Assembly (NCBI RefSeq): GCF_015557435.1
Contig: NZ_JADNOH010000090.1
Span: 1 to 59,904 of the forward strand
Length of the DNA stretch: 59,904 nt
Reading direction: 5' to 3'
Origin: Collinsella aerofaciens
GTDB lineage: Bacteria > Actinomycetota > Coriobacteriia > Coriobacteriales > Coriobacteriaceae
Shown: piece by piece, positions 41,527 to 48,722 of the stretch
How positions within the stretch are numbered: the stretch's first letter is position 1
Layout of the letters: every line of letters begins with the position of its first letter
Made by a program: the position numbers and the translations under genes
The notes under the pieces: model-generated
The model's database searches: none
What the model was told of the DNA's origin: nothing
What the model saw: the letters and a program-made list of their open reading frames with translations, nothing else

Positions 41527-42078
41527 CTATTTGTTGAGCACCTTGCGCAGGGGGAAGAAGAGAGCCTGGACCACGACGGCGTTGAAGACGGCGGTGCCGA
41601 GCACGATGGGCACCTTGGCGAGCGCGGTGGGCAGCGCGGCACCCATGATGACGGTGCCCAGGACGGCGAAGAGGGCACCTGAGACCAGGGTGGTGAGCAG
41701 GCCGGCGATGAAGGGGTTGACCTTGTTGCCGCCGATGTTGGACTTGACGAGCGCCGCCATCGTCAGCGCGCCAGCAAGCTCGGTCACAAAGTTGAGGCCG
41801 GGGATTGACGTGGTGATCTGGATGACGGCTGCCGACAGGATGCCAAAGATGGCTGCCTGGGCAAAGCTCGCCTGCGTGAGTGCGATGGCCAGGGCGTAGG
41901 CGGCAATGATGAACTGCGGCTTGATACCCGTTGCGGCAAGCGCGTTGCCCACGGTCATGTTGAGGATAAAGCCGGCGGCAAGGAGGACGGCGAGCAGGAC
42001 GAGCGAGGTGATATCGAGGATGCCTTTGTCGGAAGCGGCGTTGGCAGAAATAGTACGAGCCTGAGTGTCGGTGGCCAT
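41527..42078 (-). CDS. ECF transporter S component, tryptophan-type (second copy)
   Basis: The 183-residue protein has about six hydrophobic helices. Conserved features shared with the neighbouring S component are L-L-A-A-G-F-I-L-N, P-x-F-I-I-x-A, and S-A-A-V-I-Q-I-T-T near 83. It resembles TrpP-type S components from memory. AAGGAG precedes the ATG. Two S components in one operon suggest two related substrates, or a duplication with partial divergence. The Trp-rich leader upstream supports tryptophan or a Trp-related compound. Confidence 0.75.
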   Translation of the reverse strand: MATDTQARTISANAASDKGILDITSLVLLAVLLAAGFILNMTVGNALAATGIKPQFIIAAYALAIALTQASFAQAAIFGILSAAVIQITTSIPGLNFVTELAGALTMAALVKSNIGGNKVNPFIAGLLTTLVSGALFAVLGTVIMGAALPTALAKVPIVLGTAVFNAVVVQALFFPLRKVLNK

Positions 42079-42180
42079 GATGTTCTCCTTAAGGTGGGAT
42101 TTGAGATAAGAGTGTCCTAGACCCCCACGAAAGGGGTTAAATCGAAAAAGGGATTAATTTTGAATAATGGAGCACGGAGA

Positions 42181-42281
42181 CGGCTTTACGAGGGGCCCCA
42201 GGTTGGCGCGAAAGAGGAGCGAAGCGTACTTGGGTACACGAGCGACGAATGAACGCCAAGATGGGGTGGCTCGTAAAGCCG
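42181..42281. repeat. 101-bp imperfect inverted repeat between the two S-component genes
   Basis: CGGCTTTACGAG (42181-42192) pairs with CTCGTAAAGCCG (42270-42281). Inside, CCCCA and TTGGCG pair with CGCCAA and TGGGG. A similar GGCTTTAC string recurs near 59878 at the window end. Confidence 0.65.
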
Positions 42282-42287
42282 AGCAGG

Positions 42288-42860
42288 TTAGTTGAGCCTA
42301 AGGGCCTTCTGGATGGGCAGGTAGAGGGCGCCGACCAGGATGGCGTTAAAGACGGCGGTCATGGCGACGACAGGCAGCATGGCGGCAGCGAGCTCGCCCA
42401 CCACGCCGAGCATAGCCATCTTGATGACCATGAAGATAACGCCCGAGACAAAGGTGGTCACGAAGGTGGCGACAATGGCGACGACAGGCTTAACTTGACC
42501 GTTCTTGCCGGCGGCGTTAACGATGGCGGCCATGAGCATGGCGGCGATGCCCTCGGCGGCAAAATCGATGAACGGCGAAGTGGTGGTGATCTGGATCACG
42601 GCTGCCGAGATAAGACCGATGACGAGTGCCTGGGCAATGTTGGGGCGCACGACCAAGATGGTGAGGCAGAAGGCCGAGATGATGAACTCGGGGCTGATCA
42701 TGCCGCCCGAGATGCCCGAGATGGCCTTACCGACGGTGAAGTTGAGGATAAAGCCGGCGGCAAGCAGAATAGCGAGCAGGACGAGAGCACGGACGTCGAG
42801 TTTGCCGCGGTCGGCGGTCTGGACGGTGCGGGGCTGGGTGGCGGTGGTGTTCTGAGACAT
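42288..42860 (-). CDS. ECF transporter S component, tryptophan-type (first copy)
   Basis: The protein of about 190 residues is a paralogue of the next gene, sharing L-L-A-A-G-F-I-L-N-F-T-V-G near 37, P-E-F-I-I-S-A near 63 and S-A-A-V-I-Q-I-T-T near 92. It has about six membrane helices. ATG 42860 follows AAAGGA; the upstream ATG lacks support. It is the first structural gene behind the Trp-leader attenuator, so its expression should rise when charged tRNA-Trp is low. Substrate specificity is inferred from that control. Confidence 0.78.
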   Translation of the reverse strand: MSQNTTATQPRTVQTADRGKLDVRALVLLAILLAAGFILNFTVGKAISGISGGMISPEFIISAFCLTILVVRPNIAQALVIGLISAAVIQITTTSPFIDFAAEGIAAMLMAAIVNAAGKNGQVKPVVAIVATFVTTFVSGVIFMVIKMAMLGVVGELAAAMLPVVAMTAVFNAILVGALYLPIQKALRLN

Positions 42861-42939
42861 GGTGAAAATCCTTTCGGAAGGGGAGTGCAAGAGAAAGTAA
42901 GCGGAGGCGCGTGATGCGAATGCGATCGGGCTCGAGATA

Positions 42940-42971
42940 GAAAAAGGCCCCCGGTCGAAACCGGAGGCCTT
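42940..42971 (-). terminator. Attenuator terminator downstream of the Trp leader peptide
   Basis: On the minus strand, AAGGCCTCCGGT and ACCGGGGGCCTT (42971-42960 and 42955-42944) pair around a TTCG-type loop and are followed by T residues. It sits 36 bases after the leader stop and 80 bases before the first S-component gene, the layout of a transcription attenuator. Confidence 0.82.
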
Positions 42972-43007
42972 CCAATCACCTAGAGCGCAAAAACAGGCGT
43001 GAGGGAC

Positions 43008-43076
43008 TCACTGTCGACCGATCGTATTCGCATCACGCCACCACCAGTTGTTGAGAGACTTCATCGTGTTCTTCAT
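43008..43076 (-). CDS. 22-residue Trp-leader peptide with three consecutive Trp codons
   Basis: A good AAAGGAG site lies 8 bases before ATG. The peptide reads M-K-N-T-M-K-S-L-N-N and then W-W-W at 11-13, followed by R-D-A-N-T-I-G-R-Q and TGA. The tract of three TGG codons is the hallmark of tryptophan attenuation leaders. GGCGTGA (43039-43033 on the minus strand), which begins within the last Trp codon, pairs with TCACGCC (43002-42996), giving the expected 1:2 stem. Stalling at Trp codons would block that stem. The leader controls the ECF operon. Confidence 0.85.
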   Translation of the reverse strand: MKNTMKSLNNWWWRDANTIGRQ

Positions 43077-43161
43077 GTTGGTGGCTCCTTTCGTGATGCC
43101 GTGGCGCGGTCGCGCCTAATTGCTGTTGCGCTGCACTATAGCACAGCGAAGTGTGTGCTGG

Positions 43162-43184
43162 GAAATCTTTTTTGAAAAGATTTC
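43162..43184. repeat. Perfect 10-bp-arm palindrome upstream of the Trp leader
   Basis: GAAATCTTTT (43162-43171) and AAAAGATTTC (43175-43184) are exact complements around TTG. It lies upstream of the leader, just past a TATAGT-like -10 element on the minus strand (43133-43138). It could be an operator or a terminator for the preceding gene. Confidence 0.5.
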
Positions 43185-43204
43185 AGCGGTGTTTCCCACT
43201 GGTC

Positions 43205-43241
43205 AAAAAGGCAGGCGGGACGAACCGTGCCATCCCGCCCG
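43205..43241 (-). terminator. Terminator of the C69 peptidase gene
   Basis: GGCGGGA (43214-43220) and TCCCGCC (43233-43239) form the stem, and on the minus strand CTTTTT follows. Confidence 0.75.
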
Positions 43242-43254
43242 CACCAGTGAGGGA

Positions 43255-45219
43255 TTACTCCTTGTTGCGGCGATAGAGGATATAACCGCCTGCGGAGATG
43301 ACGGCAACGCCAGCGATGGCGAATGCGGCCACCATGCGGCCATCAAAACGATCGCCAGTGGTGGGCAGGCCGCCCTTGGTGTTCGTCTTGTTGGTGGTTA
43401 CCGTGGTCGTGGTGTTGTCCGACTTGCCAGGCTTCTCAGGCTTGACAGCGGGCTGCTCGGGCTTAGTGGGCTGCTCAGGCTGCTCGGGGGTGCTGGGCTG
43501 TTCGGGCTTACCGGGCTGCTCGGGAGTGCCGGGCTGATCCGGGGTGACCGGGTCGGTGGCAAGGGCGTCCTTGGCGTAGGTGATGGACTCCTTGAGGCCC
43601 TTGGTCTCGGTGTTCAGGTCGCTCGGGGTGAAGCGCTCGTCAAAGTTTCCGGCCTTCTGATAAGCGCGCATCTCCTGGAGCAGGGCCTTGCACTTCTTGT
43701 AGGTGTTCTCGGTGGCAGCCTTGCCTGCCTTGTTGGCCAGAGCGGTGCGACCCTCGGTGGTCGTCTCGGCCAGCATAGCGGCGTCAACTTCCTTGTTCTG
43801 CTCGATGAGCTCGTTCTGGAGCGCGTCGAGGTAGGTGCGGACACTGGTACCAAGGGTGTCAGGGTTCTCAAAGCAGAGCGAGCTGATGTCCATGAGGACG
43901 TAGTTAATGGAGTTCTCGGGCTCCTCGTTGTACACGACGTCTTTCGCATTGCAGTGGTCGAAGGAGACGGTCTGATCGCTGAAGTAGGGGCTAACTTCAG
44001 TTATCAGAGCGGAGTACAGCGGGATGGCGACAGAGTACGCGGCACGGGAGAGCATTTCCCACTGGATGGTAGCGACTTCGGGATCATACCCGCGACGAAT
44101 CTGGAAGAGATTGATCTCGGTGTTGCGCTCGCTGCCGATGCAATAAACGCCATCAGTGTTCGCGTTGAGACCAGGGACGTTCTCTCCGCGGTTGCCGAAG
44201 GCACGAATCAGCTCAAAGGTGCTCCAACCAGACTTGCCAGGCTTGAAGAACAGAGGCTGGATTTCGCTGACCATAGCTCCCTTTTGGACGGGTTTTCCAT
44301 CCTTATCGGTGATAGTTTTAATTTCGTAATCCGTGCCTTCGGTCAGCTGACTAGCAAAATAATGGCGGCCTTGCACATAGCGGGACCATTGGTTAACGCC
44401 AGAATCGGCGAGGCTTTCGCCATACGTTTGGGCGACATCGAATTTACCGTCAGCGGAGTATTTGGCGAAACCCTTCTCCACGGGCATGGACTCGATGTCC
44501 TTGGAGTGCAGGCAGTTCTCAGTATCGTTCAGGTCGACATCGTAGTTGAGGCTGCCGATGTTGGGGTTGAGTGAGGCGACGTCGTCGGCCAGCTTCATGG
44601 CAATCCATTGATGGGCAGAAAGCGTGGCGAACAGCCAGGTCTCGTTGTTGTCGGCGATAATGATCTGGTCGTTAGTGCAAGTGCCCTGCTCGTCGATCAG
44701 GCTGCCGAGGAGCTCGACGCCCTCGCGGGCATTGGCGCTCTGGCCCAGGATGACGCTGCCGTAGCTGTACTCGCCGATGCCGGTAGCCTCATCGATTGGG
44801 TCTGCTGCTTTGGCATCCTCGTTATAGGAGGTGCTCAGCGTAGCGGAGCAAGAGACACCCTTCTCGTTGATACCGGCTTCGGAGTAGGCGTCGGTGTGGC
44901 CCTCCCAATTGGAGGGATGGTCACGTACGTAGCTGTAGCGATATGTAGGCTTATTCGAAGTGTATTCGAAAGCAGACTCATTCGAGCTGTACGTAAAGCC
45001 GGCTTCGTGGGCGGGTTCGATGCCATAGTGCTTGAGATAGCGCTTGCCAAAGTCCTCGGCACGGCCATAGTACGTGTTGCCGTCGGCCGTTAGATCTTTG
45101 CCCATGTACATCTGCGTGCAGGCGAGCGCAGAGGTCGGCATGGACATGATGGTTGCAGCTCCAAAGGCGAGGCCTATGCCCAGCTTTTTGAGCGCGTTGA
45201 CGGGGTGAGTTTTCCTCAT
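43255..45219 (-). CDS. LPXTG-anchored C69-family dipeptidase
   Basis: The 654-residue protein has a signal peptide ending at about A33. The mature chain begins with the catalytic C34 (A-L-A-C-T-Q-M), as in C69 N-terminal nucleophile peptidases. The catalytic domain runs to about 500. A helical segment and a proline-rich P-E-Q-P repeat region (about 555-600) follow, then L-P-T-T-G near 621, a hydrophobic helix and a basic tail. It should be a sortase-anchored surface peptidase cleaving dipeptides. GGGAGGG precedes ATG 45219. Confidence 0.88.
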   Translation of the reverse strand: MRKTHPVNALKKLGIGLAFGAATIMSMPTSALACTQMYMGKDLTADGNTYYGRAEDFGKRYLKHYGIEPAHEAGFTYSSNESAFEYTSNKPTYRYSYVRDHPSNWEGHTDAYSEAGINEKGVSCSATLSTSYNEDAKAADPIDEATGIGEYSYGSVILGQSANAREGVELLGSLIDEQGTCTNDQIIIADNNETWLFATLSAHQWIAMKLADDVASLNPNIGSLNYDVDLNDTENCLHSKDIESMPVEKGFAKYSADGKFDVAQTYGESLADSGVNQWSRYVQGRHYFASQLTEGTDYEIKTITDKDGKPVQKGAMVSEIQPLFFKPGKSGWSTFELIRAFGNRGENVPGLNANTDGVYCIGSERNTEINLFQIRRGYDPEVATIQWEMLSRAAYSVAIPLYSALITEVSPYFSDQTVSFDHCNAKDVVYNEEPENSINYVLMDISSLCFENPDTLGTSVRTYLDALQNELIEQNKEVDAAMLAETTTEGRTALANKAGKAATENTYKKCKALLQEMRAYQKAGNFDERFTPSDLNTETKGLKESITYAKDALATDPVTPDQPGTPEQPGKPEQPSTPEQPEQPTKPEQPAVKPEKPGKSDNTTTTVTTNKTNTKGGLPTTGDRFDGRMVAAFAIAGVAVISAGGYILYRRNKE

Positions 45220-45364
45220 AATCCCTCCCAGCGTGCGAAAGCCCTCTGTCGCCAGAGGGCTTCAGCCAATAAAGACACTCCCTTAGCGTAACGAATCGGA
45301 AACAATATTCATCTATGAAAAATACTTACTCGATAAGCGTAATGAAATATACGATGAGCGGTTA

Positions 45365-45392
45365 ATTATACTCAGTCTGTAGCTTTAGCCAA
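45365..45392 (-). promoter_or_regulatory. Promoter of the C69 peptidase gene
   Basis: On the minus strand TTGGCT (45392-45387) and TATAAT (45370-45365) are 16 bases apart, about 150 bases before the start codon. Confidence 0.55.
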
Positions 45393-45453
45393 ATAAAGAC
45401 GCCCTGCAATTACTGCATCTGGATAAAGCGTCTGGAAATACCGAAATGAAAAA

Positions 45454-45490
45454 TCCCCCGCTGTTTGGCAAATGCATAAACAGCGGGGGA
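45454..45490 (-). terminator. Terminator of the lipid-kinase operon
   Basis: TCCCCCGCTGTTT (45454-45466) is perfectly complementary to 45478-45490. On the minus strand the stem is followed by a run of five T. Confidence 0.85.
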
Positions 45491-45525
45491 GATGATAATC
45501 GGATGAATATCATACCAATGTGGAA

Positions 45526-45618
45526 TTACTTCTTCCGGCGGTGGATCACGTTAATCGCATAGCCGACGAGCATGGCCAGGACGATGACGATAAAACCGAG
45601 CAGGGGATTGTCGTTCAT
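45526..45618 (-). CDS. 30-residue single-pass membrane peptide
   Basis: A TAGGAGG site lies 6 bases before ATG. The peptide has a short polar head (M-N-D-N-P), a membrane helix of about 18 residues and a basic tail H-R-R-K-K. It starts 9 bases after the lipid-kinase stop on the same strand and is followed by a strong terminator, so it is the last gene of that operon. The charge pattern fits a small inner-membrane regulatory peptide. No homologue is known to me. Confidence 0.65.
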   Translation of the reverse strand: MNDNPLLGFIVIVLAMLVGYAINVIHRRKK

Positions 45619-45627
45619 GGGTTCCTC

Positions 45628-46545
45628 CTATTTTCCGAGCGGGGAGAATTCGTCGACGATGAGGTCGAGACATTGCGGAAGCGCGCGGGCGCCAAAGACG
45701 CCGGAGTTGCTGGAGATAATCTCGCCATCGAACTGCATGCCCAGCGACGGTGTACAGGTAATCTTAGCTTCCTTGGTCTGGATGATCTTGAACTGCGGGC
45801 GACCGAGCACCTTGCCGGCGGGGTCGAGCGCAGCGGTGATCACGGTGGGCAGCAACTGCACGGTTTTTACGGGCTCGATGACCGCGATGTCGACCATGCC
45901 GTCGTTCATGCGGCAGTCTGGGAACAGGTTGATGTCGTTTTGGATGACCGAGGTGTTGCCTGCCATGCAGCAGATGCCGTCTAGCTCCTCGACAATGCCG
46001 TCATGCTCAATCGTAAAGTGCGCCACTGTGGGATTGGGCGTAGCAAGCGCCGACAGGAAGTAGGCGATCTCGCCAATGTCGTTTTTGGTGGGGGCTGCCT
46101 TCATCATGATCTCGGCGTCGAAGCCCGAGCCGGCGATGATGATAAAACCATGGCGCTTTTCGTTGCCGTCCTCGTCGAGCCAAAAGAGCTCACCCATGTC
46201 GACCTTGACCGTGCGGCCGGCGCGGCAGGCCTTGGCGAGTGCCGCCGCCTCGGGGGCATTGCCTATGTTGTTGAAGAACAGGCATGCCGTGCCAGAGGGG
46301 AAGACGAGTGTGGGGACGCCGCATCCGCGCATCTGGTCGAGCACGTTGGAGACGGTGCCGTCGCCACCCGAGACTACCACGCGATCGAACTCGCGCACGT
46401 CCGCCACGGCGTCCTCGGGCTCCATGCCATCGCCGATAAAGCGCATCACGACCTCGTCGCCGCCCTGCGCCAGGGCGTGCGTGAATGCGAAGATTTCATC
46501 TGAGCTGGGGCCCGATGCCGGGTTGTGGATGATAAGGCAGCGCAT
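45628..46545 (-). CDS. YegS/diacylglycerol-kinase-like lipid kinase
   Basis: The 305-residue protein has the DAGK catalytic pattern: I-I-H-N-P-A-S-G near 5-12, V-V-V-S-G-G-D-G-T near 56-64, P-S-G-T-A near 83-87 and G-S-G-F-D-A-E near 139. It should phosphorylate diacylglycerol or a related lipid at the membrane. The SD is weak. It precedes the 30-residue membrane peptide, so the pair may work together at the membrane. Confidence 0.82.
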   Translation of the reverse strand: MRCLIIHNPASGPSSDEIFAFTHALAQGGDEVVMRFIGDGMEPEDAVADVREFDRVVVSGGDGTVSNVLDQMRGCGVPTLVFPSGTACLFFNNIGNAPEAAALAKACRAGRTVKVDMGELFWLDEDGNEKRHGFIIIAGSGFDAEIMMKAAPTKNDIGEIAYFLSALATPNPTVAHFTIEHDGIVEELDGICCMAGNTSVIQNDINLFPDCRMNDGMVDIAVIEPVKTVQLLPTVITAALDPAGKVLGRPQFKIIQTKEAKITCTPSLGMQFDGEIISSNSGVFGARALPQCLDLIVDEFSPLGK

Positions 46546-46643
46546 ACTTACGTTCCCGTTCTGTGACTAACCGAGTATAGTTGTAAGACAATGCCGATAT
46601 CCTACCCGTGTTTTTCGGGCCTAACCTTATTCGATGGGTTGAT

Positions 46644-47777
46644 ATGTACATTTCCACACATCAGGCTCTACTCGACTTTTGCCAGCGCGCCAGCGAGTTC
46701 GACGCGATTGCCGTCGATACCGAGTTTTTGCGCGAGCGCACGTTCCATCCTCGTCTGTGCCTGGTCCAGATTGCCACCCCTGCCGAGAGCGTCGTGGTCG
46801 ATCCGTTGGTGATCGACGACCTGTCGCCGCTCGCCGAGCTTATGGCCGACGAGGGCGTGGTCAAGGTATTTCATGCCTGCTCGCAGGATATGGAGGTCAT
46901 GCTCCATACCGTAGGAGTGTTGCCGCGTCCGATTTTTGACACGCAGGTGGCTGCCGCCTTTTTGGGCGAACGCCAGCAGATTTCGTACGGCGCGCTCGTG
47001 CAGACGTTTTGTGGCGTCTCTCTGCCCAAGACCGAGTCACTGACCGACTGGTCGCGCCGTCCGCTGACCGACAAGCAGATCGAGTACGCGATCGATGACG
47101 TCAAGTACCTGATCGTCGCCTATACCGAGATGATGAGCCGCCTGCGCGAGCTGGGCCGCGTGGACTGGGTGCTCGACGAGCTACGCCCACTGGCCGACGA
47201 GTCGCACTATCGCGCTGATCGTCACGAGGCATTCCGTAAGGTCAAGCGCATCAACTCCTGCAGCCGCCATCAACTGGGCATCGCGCGCGAGCTCGCCGCC
47301 TGGCGCGAGGACCGCGCCGAGCGCCGCAACATCCCGCGCAAGTGGGTCATGTCCGACGATACGCTGCTGGCGCTCGTCAAGCGCAATCCCATGCGCGTCG
47401 AGGAGTTCCGCAGTATCCGCGGTACCGATCAGCTGGGGGAGCGCGACGTGGACGGCGCGCTCATGGCCATCAAGCGCGGCGCGAGTTGCCCGCACGATCG
47501 CCTGCCGCTCATGGTGCGCGGACACCGCCAGATCTCGCCGGAGCTGGAGAGCGTGACGGATCTGATGTATGCGCTCATTCGCCTGGTTGCCGAGCGCTCG
47601 GGCGTGGCGACCTCGGTCATTGCCTCGCGCGATGACTTGGCCGACTACATTGAGCATCCCGAGCAGAGCCCCCTGCGCGAAGGCTGGCGCTTTGAGCTCG
47701 TGGGCTCGCGCCTGGACGATCTGCTTTCGGGCAATATGGGACTCACCGTGAAGGACGGAAAGATAGAGCTTTTATAG
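46644..47777 (+). CDS. rnd: Ribonuclease D
   Basis: The protein of about 377 residues has the DEDD exonuclease motifs: V-D-T-E-F near 24-28, A-C-S-Q-D-M-E near 77, and Y-A-I-D-D-V-K-Y-L near 150. An HRDC region follows (S-C-S-R-H-Q-L-G-I-A-R-E-L-A-A-W-R near 204). RNase D trims 3' ends of stable RNAs such as tRNA. ATG 46644 is preferred to GTG 46608 because it fits the family start, although the upstream site is weak. Confidence 0.85.
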   Translation: MYISTHQALLDFCQRASEFDAIAVDTEFLRERTFHPRLCLVQIATPAESVVVDPLVIDDLSPLAELMADEGVVKVFHACSQDMEVMLHTVGVLPRPIFDTQVAAAFLGERQQISYGALVQTFCGVSLPKTESLTDWSRRPLTDKQIEYAIDDVKYLIVAYTEMMSRLRELGRVDWVLDELRPLADESHYRADRHEAFRKVKRINSCSRHQLGIARELAAWREDRAERRNIPRKWVMSDDTLLALVKRNPMRVEEFRSIRGTDQLGERDVDGALMAIKRGASCPHDRLPLMVRGHRQISPELESVTDLMYALIRLVAERSGVATSVIASRDDLADYIEHPEQSPLREGWRFELVGSRLDDLLSGNMGLTVKDGKIELL

Positions 47778-47902
47778 TTACGCGGTTTTGACAGGCACTG
47801 CAAACGTTCGAGAGCGGCAATGCCAAAACATTGATGCTGTCTCTTTGGTTGGGCGAATGGGTAGAATGCCTCCAACGTGTAACTCGATTCGGAGGAATTC
47901 GC

Positions 47903-48607
47903 ATGCCCTATTACTATGGATACGGCTTTGGTATCGACCCGCTGTACCTGCTGGTTGTTCTTGTCTGTACGGTGCTTGGTCTTGCCGCGCAGAGCTATAT
48001 CAACTCGACGTACAAGACGTGGTCCAAGGTACGCTCGGACGGCGACACGGGCGCTGCGGTTGCTCGCCGCATGCTCGACGCCAACGGTTGCAACGCCGTG
48101 GGTATCAAGGGCGTTGCCGGCGAGCTCACCGACCATTACAACCCGCAGGACAACAACCTGTATCTGTCGGACGCCAACCGCTCGGGCGGCTCGGTGGCAA
48201 GCGTTGCCGTCGCCTGCCACGAGGCGGGCCATGCCGCCCAGCGCCAAAGCGGCTATGCCATGATGAAGGTGCGCAGCGCCCTCGTGCCGGTTGTCAACTT
48301 TACCCAGAACACCTGGACGATCGTGCTGCTTATGGGCCTGTTCATGAACATTGCTGGGCTCACGACCCTCGCGTTGATCTTCTTTTCGTTTAGCGTTCTG
48401 TTCCAGCTAGTTACGCTGCCGGTCGAGATCGATGCCAGCCGCCGCGCCGTGGCATACATTGAGCAGTCGGGTATGAGCTCCAAGCAGGTCAACGGTGCCA
48501 AGAAGGTGCTGACGGCGGCTGCGCTTACCTATGTTGCAGCGGCGCTCACCTCGATCATTCAACTGCTCTACCTCATGGCTCGCTACAACAGAAACTCCAA
48601 CCGATAA
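47903..48607 (+). CDS. YugP-family zinc metallopeptidase
   Basis: The 234-residue membrane protein has an N-terminal helix near 13-32, the zinc motif H-E-A-G-H near 104-108 and helices near 123-170 and 200-220, with E-I-D-A-S-R-R near 178 supplying the third ligand. This is the YugP/DUF2268-like membrane zinc peptidase pattern; its substrate is unknown. GGAGGA lies 7 bases before ATG 47903. A G+C-rich hairpin follows. Confidence 0.83.
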   Translation: MPYYYGYGFGIDPLYLLVVLVCTVLGLAAQSYINSTYKTWSKVRSDGDTGAAVARRMLDANGCNAVGIKGVAGELTDHYNPQDNNLYLSDANRSGGSVASVAVACHEAGHAAQRQSGYAMMKVRSALVPVVNFTQNTWTIVLLMGLFMNIAGLTTLALIFFSFSVLFQLVTLPVEIDASRRAVAYIEQSGMSSKQVNGAKKVLTAAALTYVAAALTSIIQLLYLMARYNRNSNR

Positions 48608-48623
48608 CAAATGGGGCTGACGG

Positions 48624-48653
48624 GCGCCGCGGGGATTTGTGTCCCCGCGGCGC
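48624..48653. terminator. G+C-rich hairpin after the metallopeptidase gene
   Basis: GCGCCGCGGGG (48624-48634) is perfectly complementary to CCCCGCGGCGC (48643-48653). There is no T run, so it may stabilise RNA or terminate weakly. Confidence 0.5.
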
Positions 48654-48722
48654 TGTACTATGTGTGGGACTTGAATTTGCACAGGGCCGGAGCCCTGGTG
48701 CGCGATGACGAAAGGAGGCTGC

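Larger units (their letters stand above)
45220..45525. other. 306-bp gap between the peptidase and the 30-residue peptide gene
   Basis: The gap is A+T-rich compared with its surroundings. It holds, in order, a GCCCTCT/AGAGGGC hairpin (45241-45260) in the peptidase 5' leader, the peptidase promoter (45365-45392), a weak AGACGC/GCGTCT repeat and the terminator of the lipid-kinase transcript. I see no further gene. Confidence 0.6.

Noticed and set aside
42288-43076. T-box riboswitch upstream of the ECF operon
   Set aside because: No T-box sequence or specifier arrangement is seen, and the Trp-rich leader peptide with a terminator explains the region better.
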